Source: Acidimicrobiales bacterium (GTDB lineage Bacteria; Actinomycetota; Acidimicrobiia; Acidimicrobiales; RAAP-2). Taken from it: a stretch of DNA of 10,592 nt. Each line of letters opens with the position of its first letter. Positions within the stretch are counted from its first letter, which is position 1. Where the stretch lies: contig JASHWO010000193.1 in assembly GCA_030044045.1 (NCBI GenBank), positions 1 through 10,592 on the forward strand. Direction: 5' to 3'. Shown one piece after another: positions 4,911 through 10,592 of the stretch. Both the position numbers and the translations under genes were made by a program. The notes beneath the pieces are model-generated. The model made no database searches. It saw only the letters and a program-made list of their open reading frames with translations, and was not told the DNA's origin.

Positions 4911-6893
4911 GTGAGCGAGTTCCTGGAGTTCACCGTGATCGGGGTGGCGGTGGGGGCGGCGTACGCCATCCTGGCCACCGGCCTGGTGGTGACGTACACC
5001 ACCTCGGGGGTGTTCAACTTCGCCCACGGCGCGGTGGGCATGGTGGCCGCCTTCAGCTACTGGGAGCTGCAGCAGCACCACGTCCCCACCGCGGTCGGGC
5101 TGGTGGTGGTCGTGGCGGTGGGGGCGCCCCTGCTGGGCGCCGTGGTGGAGTGGGCGCTCATGCGCCGGCTGCACGGCGCGTCGGCCGAGCGCCCGATCAT
5201 GGTCACCCTGGGGCTGATGGTCATCCTCCTCGGCGCCGGCCTCCTGATCTGGAGCGTGGCCACCCCGCGCAGCCTCGACCCGGTGGTGGGCGGGACGTTC
5301 CCGCTGGCCAGCGTGCGCCTCACATGGCAGGACCTGGTCCTGCTGGGGGTGGCCGTGGTGGTGGCGGTCGCCCTCCGGCTCCTCTTCTACCGCACCCGGC
5401 TGGGCGTCGGGATGCGGGCGGTGGTCGACGACCCGGAGCTGGTGACCCTCTCGGGGGTGTCGCCCACCAGGATGAGCCGGGCCGGCTGGATGCTCGGCTT
5501 CTTCCTGGCCGCCCTGGCCGGGGTGCTCATCGCCCCGACCCTGAACCCGAAGTTCACAGTGCTCACCATGACGCTGCTGGTGGTGAACGGCTACGCCGCC
5601 GCGGTGGTGGGGCGGCTCCGGAGCATCCCCCTGACCTTCGTCGCCGCCATCGGGCTGGGGCTGCTCGTCACCTACTTCGGCGGGTACGCCCCCCAGCATC
5701 TCCCCACAGGGGTCGGTGCCGAGCTCACGTCGGCCCTCCCGATGGTATTCCTCTTCGCCGCCCTGGTGGCGCTGCCGTCGGTCCGCCTGCGCGCCGGGGG
5801 GCGGCTCACCACCGCCCGGATCCCACGGGTGGCCGGGGGCCGGGAGTCGCTGGTCGCCGGGGCGGCCTTCCTCGTCGCGGTGGTCGTCTTTCTGCTCTTC
5901 ATGCGCGGCACATTCCTGGCTCCTGGGCTCGGCATCATCGGCCCGATCGCCGGGCAGACCATGGTATTCGGGATCGTCGCCCTCTCCCTGGTGCTGCTGG
6001 TCGGCTATGCCGGCCAGGTCTCGCTGTGCCAACTGGCCTTCATGGGGATCGGCGCCGTCTGCATGGGCAAGCTGGCCGGGGGGCTCCTGGGGCTGGGGGT
6101 GGCCGTGGCCGTCTGCGCCGGGGTCGGGGTGCTCGTCGCCCTGCCGGCCATCCGGCTGCGGGGGCTCTACCTGGCCCTGGCCACCTTCGCCTTCGCCGAG
6201 GCGGTGCAGTACGGCTTCTTCTCGAACACCAATCTCTTCGGCCCCACGTTCACACGCGGCATCACAGTGAGCCGGATCGCCATCGGCGGGTTGTCGTTTG
6301 CCGGGGACCGTGCGGAGCTCGTCCTGGTGTCAGTGGTGTTCGTGCTGGCCGCCCTGCTGGTGCTGGCCATCCGCCGTGGCCGGTTCGGTCGCCGCATGGT
6401 GGCGCTCAACGACTCCCCGGCGGCGTGCGCCACCGTCGGGCTGAACCCGGCGGTGACCAAGGTGGCGGTGTTCGCCCTGGCCGCCGCCCTGGCCGGGCTG
6501 GCCGGTGCCCTGTGGGGCACGATGCAGCTGAACGTGACACCCCGTCCGTTCACAATCTTCTCCGGGGTCATGTTCCTGCTCTTCCTGGTGATCTGGGGGG
6601 CCCGCACGGTGAGCGGCGCCTTCCTGGCCTCGCTGACCTACGCCGTCTTCGCCAACGTGCCCCATCTCACCCAGGTCGAGGGGCTCTTCGCCGGGGCCGG
6701 GGTGGTCCTGATCGGGCGGGCGGCCAACGGCATCCTGGGCATCGAGTGGCTCACCGACCGGGTGCGGCTCCCCTGGGTGCCCCGGGCCCGGCCGGCCGTC
6801 GAGGGCGCCCGGCCGGGGCAGGAGCCGGAGGCGGGGGCGGCGTACCTGGGTACGGCGGCGGGGCAACCACCACCGGCCGGGGTGGGGTCGTGA
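4911..6893 (+). CDS. Fused LivH-LivM branched-chain amino acid-type ABC transporter permease
   Basis: This 660-residue integral membrane protein combines both permease subunits of a Liv-type importer. The LivH half (about 1-290) has NFAHGAVGMVAAFSY (36-50) and the cytoplasmic coupling segment DDPELVTLSGVSPTRMSR (173-190), followed by FFLAALAGVLIAP. A basic linker (about 292-312) leads to the LivM half (about 313-620). That half has GYAGQVSLCQLAFMGIGAV (365-383) and its coupling segment LNDSPAACATVGLNPAVTKV (499-518), followed by ALAGLAGALWG. Each half has about eight hydrophobic segments, as expected for separate LivH and LivM proteins of about 300 residues. A disordered Pro/Gly/Ala-rich tail ends the protein. 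The start GTG 4911 follows AGAGGGGA. The stop overlaps the livF start by four bases. Eight of 40 threonines use ACA. The frame is continuous through the junction, so this is a real fusion in the sequence given. Confidence 0.93.
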   Translation: MSEFLEFTVIGVAVGAAYAILATGLVVTYTTSGVFNFAHGAVGMVAAFSYWELQQHHVPTAVGLVVVVAVGAPLLGAVVEWALMRRLHGASAERPIMVTLGLMVILLGAGLLIWSVATPRSLDPVVGGTFPLASVRLTWQDLVLLGVAVVVAVALRLLFYRTRLGVGMRAVVDDPELVTLSGVSPTRMSRAGWMLGFFLAALAGVLIAPTLNPKFTVLTMTLLVVNGYAAAVVGRLRSIPLTFVAAIGLGLLVTYFGGYAPQHLPTGVGAELTSALPMVFLFAALVALPSVRLRAGGRLTTARIPRVAGGRESLVAGAAFLVAVVVFLLFMRGTFLAPGLGIIGPIAGQTMVFGIVALSLVLLVGYAGQVSLCQLAFMGIGAVCMGKLAGGLLGLGVAVAVCAGVGVLVALPAIRLRGLYLALATFAFAEAVQYGFFSNTNLFGPTFTRGITVSRIAIGGLSFAGDRAELVLVSVVFVLAALLVLAIRRGRFGRRMVALNDSPAACATVGLNPAVTKVAVFALAAALAGLAGALWGTMQLNVTPRPFTIFSGVMFLLFLVIWGARTVSGAFLASLTYAVFANVPHLTQVEGLFAGAGVVLIGRAANGILGIEWLTDRVRLPWVPRARPAVEGARPGQEPEAGAAYLGTAAGQPPPAGVGS

Positions 6894-7651
6894 CCGGCGG
6901 GAACGGGTCGGCCGCCCCGGCTCCGGCCCCGGCGGGCGCCGGCGTGCCGCCACCGGCAGTGAGCGTGGCCGGGATCCGCGCCGGGTACGGCCGTATCGAG
7001 GTCCTGCACGGGGTCGACCTCACCGTGCCGGCCGGCGGCGTGTTCGCCCTGCTCGGCCCGAACGGCGCCGGCAAGTCCACCCTGCTGAAGGTGGTCGGCG
7101 GGCGGGTCCGGCCCACCCACGGGACGGTGGCCATCGGCGGCCGCCCGACGGCCCGGCGCAGCGCCGAGTCGCTGGTGCACGACGGGCTCTGCTCGATCCC
7201 CGAGGGCCGGGGGATCTTCCCGAACCTGACGGTCCGGGAGAACCTGCGCATGTGGACCTACGGGGTCGCCGCCACGTCGACGGCCGACGTGGAGGCCCGC
7301 ACCTACCAGGCCTTCCCCCGCCTGCAGGGCCGCCAGCGGCAGCTCGCCGGCACCCTCTCGGGGGGCGAGCAGCAGATGCTGGCCATCTCCCGGGCCCTGG
7401 TGACCGACCCGCAGGTGCTGCTGCTGGACGAGCTCTCCATGGGGCTGGCCCCGCTGGTGGTGGCCGACCTCTACGAACTGGTCGGGCGGTTGGCCGCCGG
7501 CGGGCTGACCGTGCTGCTGGTGGAGCAGTTCGTGACCACCGCCCTGGCCGTGGCCGACCGGGCGGCGATCATGGTCCACGGGCGCATCGCCCGCCAGGGC
7601 ACCCCGGCCGAGATGGCCGACGCCGCCCTGGGCGCCTACCTCTCCGGCTGA
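6890..7651 (+). CDS. livF: Branched-chain amino acid-type ABC transporter ATP-binding protein LivF
   Basis: This 253-residue cytoplasmic ATPase is the partner of LivG. Motifs in order: Walker A GPNGAGKST (56-64), the Q-loop region SIPEGRGIFPNLTVRENL (102-119) that typifies LivF, signature LSGGEQQ (156-162), Walker B VLLLDEL (176-182, Glu181), then MGLAP, and VEQF (211-214) where a glutamine stands in place of the usual H-loop histidine, as is common in LivF. An unstructured Ala/Pro-rich N-terminus of about 22 residues precedes the first strand. The start GTG 6890 overlaps the permease stop (GTGA), so translation is coupled and the two are surely co-transcribed. The same frame runs open far upstream under the permease gene, but that is a high-GC artefact. 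It is the last gene of the locus, and a hairpin follows before the convergent valS. Confidence 0.94.
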   Translation: MTGGNGSAAPAPAPAGAGVPPPAVSVAGIRAGYGRIEVLHGVDLTVPAGGVFALLGPNGAGKSTLLKVVGGRVRPTHGTVAIGGRPTARRSAESLVHDGLCSIPEGRGIFPNLTVRENLRMWTYGVAATSTADVEARTYQAFPRLQGRQRQLAGTLSGGEQQMLAISRALVTDPQVLLLDELSMGLAPLVVADLYELVGRLAAGGLTVLLVEQFVTTALAVADRAAIMVHGRIARQGTPAEMADAALGAYLSG

Positions 7652-7698
7652 CGCTGCCCCTCAACCCGCCCGGGGCCCCAGCCCCAAGCTCCTCCGAT

Positions 7699-7720
7699 GC
7701 GTGGGGCCCCTGCCCCACGC
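7699..7720. terminator. Hairpin between convergent livF and valS, likely bidirectional terminator
   Basis: A perfect 8-bp stem (GCGTGGGG pairing with CCCCACGC) with a CCCCTG loop lies midway in the 94-base gap between the livF stop and the valS stop. There is no T-run on either strand. Its position between convergent genes is the main support for termination in both directions. Confidence 0.5.
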
Positions 7721-7745
7721 CGGCCGTGGGTCGCGCCGGGCGCGC

Positions 7746-10559
7746 CTACCCCTCGTCGGGGGCCAGGGTCACGGTGACCCGGGGACCTTCCCCGGCCGGC
7801 TTGCCGGCCGACTTCGCCAGGTCGACCAGCACCAGCTCGTCCACCCCGCCGGCCTCGCGCAGGTCGCCGGCGGCCAGCCGGAGGGCGTCCAGGCGCTCGG
7901 GGGCGTCCACCACCTCCAGGCGGGCCACCCGGGCCCGCATCGAGCGCTTCTGCGCCGTTTTCTCCCGGCGCACGGCGCCCAGCACCTCGGCCACCACGTC
8001 GAGCACCGGGGTGATGGCCACCGCCACCGCCGGGTCCACCACCGGCGTGGTGCCGACGGCCGACGCCGCACCCGTCGCAGCACCGGCCGACGATCCCGCA
8101 CCCACCGCCGTCGCACCCACCGCTGCCGCCGTGTCCAGGGCTGCCGCCAGCTCCCCGGCCACCGAAGGCCAGGCGGCTCGGTGCACCGACCCAGGCTGCC
8201 ACCAGCTCCAGACCTCCTCGGTCACGAACGGCACGAAGGGGGCGAACAGGCGCACCAGCACCGAGAGGGCCAGGGCCAGGGTGGCCCGGGCCGAGGCGGT
8301 GCCCGGGTCGGCCGGGTCGCCGTAGGCGCGGGCCTTCACCAGCTCCACGTAGTCGTCGCAGAACGACCAGAAGAACCCCTCGGCCGTCTCCAGGGCTCGG
8401 GTGTAGTCGTAGCCCTCGAACGCCGCGGTGGCCTGGTCCACGGCCAGGGCCAGGCCGGCCAGCAGGTCGCGGTCGAGCGGCGCGGTGACCGCCTCAGGAC
8501 CGGGCGCCGGCTTGCCGCCCAGCCGGCCCAGGACGAACTTGGAGGCGTTCAGGATCTTGATGGCCAGGCGCCGCCCCACCTTCATCTGGCCCTCGTCCAC
8601 CGCGGTGTCGGTGCCCGGCCGGCCGCTGGCCGCCCAGTAGCGCACCGAGTCGGCACCGTGCTTCTCGAGCAACGGCATGGGGGTGACCACGTTCCCCTGC
8701 GACTTCGACATCTTCTTCCGTGTGGGATCGAGCACCCAACCAGAGATGGCGGCGTCGGTCCAGGGCAGGGTGCCCATCTCCAGCTCGGCTCGCACCACGG
8801 TGGAGAACAGCCAGGTGCGGATGATGTCGTGGGCCTGGGGCCGCAGGTCCATGGGGAACACCCGGGCGAAGAGGTCCGGGTCGTCCTCCCATCTCCCGGC
8901 GATCATGGGCGTGAGGGAGGAGGTGGCCCAGGTGTCCATCACGTCCGGGTCGCCCACGAAGCCGCCCGCCGCGCCCCGCTGGTCCTCCCGGTAGCCGTCC
9001 GGGGCGTCGGTCGAGGGATCCACCGGCAGGCGGTCCTCCCCGGCCAGCAGCGGGTGGTCGTAGTCGACCGTCCCGTCCGTGCCGACCGGGTACCAGACCG
9101 GGAAGGGCACCCCGAAGAACCGTTGCCGGCTGATGTTCCAGTCACTGCCCAGCCCCTCCACCCAGGCCCGGTAGCGGTGGGCCATGTGCGGCGGGTGCCA
9201 GCGCAGCCAGTCGCCCAGCTCCAGCAGGCGCTGGCGGTGGGGCAGGGTGCGGACGAACCACTGGCGGGAGGAGACGATCTCCAGCGGGCGGTCGCCTTTC
9301 TCGAAGTACTTCACCGGGTGGGTGATGGGCCGGGGCTCCCCGACCAGTGCCCCGGCGACGGCCAGCAGCTCCACGATGCGGGCCTGGGCCTGCTTGACGG
9401 TCCGGCCGGCCAGCTCGCCGTAGTGCCGGTCGGCGGCGGCCGGGTCCTCGGACTCCCAGCCGGGCTCGCCCCAGGCCACCGGGAGCAACCGGCCGTCGCG
9501 GCCGACCACGTCCCGGGTGGGCAGCCCGAGCTCCCGCCACCACACCACGTCGGTGACGTCGCCGAAGGTGCAGATCATGGCCATGCCCGAGCCCTTCTCG
9601 GGGTCGGCCAGCTCGTGGGCCACCACCGGCACCCGCACCCCGAAGAGGGGGGTGACCACTTCGGTGCCGAACAGCGGGCGGTAGCGGTCGTCCTCGGGGT
9701 GGGCCACCAGCGCCACGCAGGCCGGCAGCAGCTCCGGGCGGGTGGTCTCGATCTCCACTGCCGCGCCGGCCACCGCCGCCCCGCCTGCCCCGGCCGTCCC
9801 GCCGCCGGAGCCGGCGCGGGCGAAGCGGATCCGGTGGTAGGCGCCGGGCATCTCCCGGTCGACCAGCTCGGCTTGGGAGACGGCGGTGCGGAAGTCGACG
9901 TCCCACAGGGTCGGGGCTTCGTGCTGGTACACGTGGCCGCCGGCCAGCATGCGCAGGAAGCCGCGCTGGGAGGCCCGGCGGGCCCGCTCGTCGATGGTGG
10001 CGTAGGCCAGGTCCCAGTCCACCGACAGCCCCAGCGCCCGCCACAGCTCCTCGAAGGCCCGCTCGTCCTCGACGGTCAGGGCCTCGCAGAGCTCCACGAA
10101 GTTCGGCCGGGAGACGGCCACCGGGCCGTCGCCCCCGGTCTGGCCGCCCGGGCCCGTCAAGTCGAGGTCGGGGTCGTAGGGGAGGGAGGGGTCGCAGCGC
10201 ACGCCGAAGTAGTTCTGGACCCGGCGCTCGGTGGGGAGCCCGTTGTCGTCCCACCCCATGGGGTAGAAGACCTCCATCCCCCGCATCCGGCGGTAGCGGG
10301 CCACGGCGTCGGTGTGGGTGTACGAGAACACGTGGCCGATGTGCAGCGAGCCGGACACGGTGGGTGGCGGGGTGTCGATGGCGTAGACCCGGTCGCGGGT
10401 GGCCCGGCGGTCGAAGCGGTAGGTCCCCTGGGCCGACCAGGCGGCGGACCACTTGGCCTCCAGGCCGTCCAGGCCGGGACGGTCGGGCACGGCGGGCGCG
10501 GCGGTCGGTGACGGCGGCGGGGCTCCTTCGGGGCCGGTCGGCGGCGCGGGCGCAGGCAT
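7746..10559 (-). CDS. valS: Valyl-tRNA synthetase (ValRS), archaeal-like motif type
   Basis: This 937-residue class I synthetase charges tRNA-Val with valine in the cytoplasm. The HIGH signature is SLHIGH (71-76) within PPPTVSGSLHIGHVFSY. It is followed by MGWDDNGLPTERRVQNYFGV (101-120). The CP1 editing domain spans about 205-430 and includes ETTRPELLPACVALVAHPED. DVMDTWATSSLTP (539-551) and KKMSKSQGN (615-623) complete the catalytic core. An anticodon-binding helical bundle follows (about 690-800). DNGLPTERRVQ and DTWATSSLTP resemble archaeal-type ValRS more than the E. coli form. Low-complexity Gly/Ala stretches sit in the editing domain (about 249-267) and between the anticodon bundle and the short C-terminal domain (about 803-846). 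ATG 10559 is chosen because it is the first start in the open frame. Its ribosome binding site is weak, so leaderless translation or GTG 10490 remain possible. The promoter lies mostly outside the window. Confidence 0.96.
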   Translation of the reverse strand: MPAPAPPTGPEGAPPPSPTAAPAVPDRPGLDGLEAKWSAAWSAQGTYRFDRRATRDRVYAIDTPPPTVSGSLHIGHVFSYTHTDAVARYRRMRGMEVFYPMGWDDNGLPTERRVQNYFGVRCDPSLPYDPDLDLTGPGGQTGGDGPVAVSRPNFVELCEALTVEDERAFEELWRALGLSVDWDLAYATIDERARRASQRGFLRMLAGGHVYQHEAPTLWDVDFRTAVSQAELVDREMPGAYHRIRFARAGSGGGTAGAGGAAVAGAAVEIETTRPELLPACVALVAHPEDDRYRPLFGTEVVTPLFGVRVPVVAHELADPEKGSGMAMICTFGDVTDVVWWRELGLPTRDVVGRDGRLLPVAWGEPGWESEDPAAADRHYGELAGRTVKQAQARIVELLAVAGALVGEPRPITHPVKYFEKGDRPLEIVSSRQWFVRTLPHRQRLLELGDWLRWHPPHMAHRYRAWVEGLGSDWNISRQRFFGVPFPVWYPVGTDGTVDYDHPLLAGEDRLPVDPSTDAPDGYREDQRGAAGGFVGDPDVMDTWATSSLTPMIAGRWEDDPDLFARVFPMDLRPQAHDIIRTWLFSTVVRAELEMGTLPWTDAAISGWVLDPTRKKMSKSQGNVVTPMPLLEKHGADSVRYWAASGRPGTDTAVDEGQMKVGRRLAIKILNASKFVLGRLGGKPAPGPEAVTAPLDRDLLAGLALAVDQATAAFEGYDYTRALETAEGFFWSFCDDYVELVKARAYGDPADPGTASARATLALALSVLVRLFAPFVPFVTEEVWSWWQPGSVHRAAWPSVAGELAAALDTAAAVGATAVGAGSSAGAATGAASAVGTTPVVDPAVAVAITPVLDVVAEVLGAVRREKTAQKRSMRARVARLEVVDAPERLDALRLAAGDLREAGGVDELVLVDLAKSAGKPAGEGPRVTVTLAPDEG

Positions 10560-10592
10560 GATCGGGTTACCGTACCCGGGTGCTGCGCCTCC

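Noticed and set aside
3242..6032. Long minus-strand open frames under the binding-protein and permease genes
   Set aside because: They lie opposite genes with clear motifs and contain only Gly/His/Arg/Pro-rich low-complexity sequence.
7701..10511. A 936-codon open frame on the plus strand opposite valS
   Set aside because: It is the antisense shadow of a well-supported valyl-tRNA synthetase gene. Its translation is rich in His/Gly/Arg without any recognisable domain, as expected in high-GC DNA with few stops.
10557..10592. A GGGTAC motif upstream of valS as a SigF-type -10 element
   Set aside because: The matching -35 element would fall at or beyond the window edge, and a stress-sigma promoter for an essential synthetase is not supported by anything visible.
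1..10592. CRISPR arrays, tRNA or rRNA genes, T-box leader, phage or defence genes
   Set aside because: No regularly spaced repeats, cloverleaf-like sequences, T-box motifs or characteristic proteins were found on either strand. A valS leader upstream of 10592 is not in view.

Overview
The window is very GC-rich DNA with frequent GTG starts and 1- to 4-base start/stop overlaps. This fits a high-GC actinobacterium. The combination of genes suggests a lineage such as Acidimicrobiia, but the placement is inference and cannot be settled from the window alone.

Region 1 (1-1976, all on the minus strand) is a stress-type sigma-factor partner-switching module. In transcription order it encodes a GHKL-type ATP-binding regulator, a STAS anti-anti-sigma protein, an RsbW/UsfX-like anti-sigma factor and a SigB/SigF/SigG-family sigma factor that runs off the left edge. 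The last three are tightly coupled (GTGA and TGATG overlaps). A hairpin leader separates the first gene from the second. The two GHKL proteins differ: the first keeps the N-box asparagine and glycine-rich loop, while the second, next to sigma, has lost recognisable ATP-binding residues.

Region 2 (1977-2343) is a divergent intergenic segment. It holds weak promoter and operator candidates, including two inverted repeats upstream of the transporter genes.

Region 3 (2344-7651, plus strand) is a branched-chain amino acid (HAAT/Liv)-type ABC importer locus in the order LivG ATPase, secreted substrate-binding protein, LivH-LivM fused permease, LivF ATPase. Together these give a complete importer: binding protein, one two-domain membrane subunit and two ATPases. 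Between the binding-protein gene and the permease gene lies a 168-bp palindromic element (4657-4824) with matching CTAG-containing ends and a central TTCG hairpin, followed by a second strong hairpin just upstream of the permease start. The binding-protein and permease genes use the rare threonine codon ACA far more than their neighbours.

Region 4 (7652-10592) holds a short convergent intergenic spacer with a terminator-like hairpin, then a complete valyl-tRNA synthetase gene on the minus strand. The enzyme is of the type resembling archaeal ValRS in its motifs, and it carries Ala/Gly-rich insertions.

There are no tRNA or rRNA genes, CRISPR arrays, transposases or phage genes that I can recognise. 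The best candidate for something undescribed is the 168-bp palindromic element. The divided roles of the two GHKL proteins come next.
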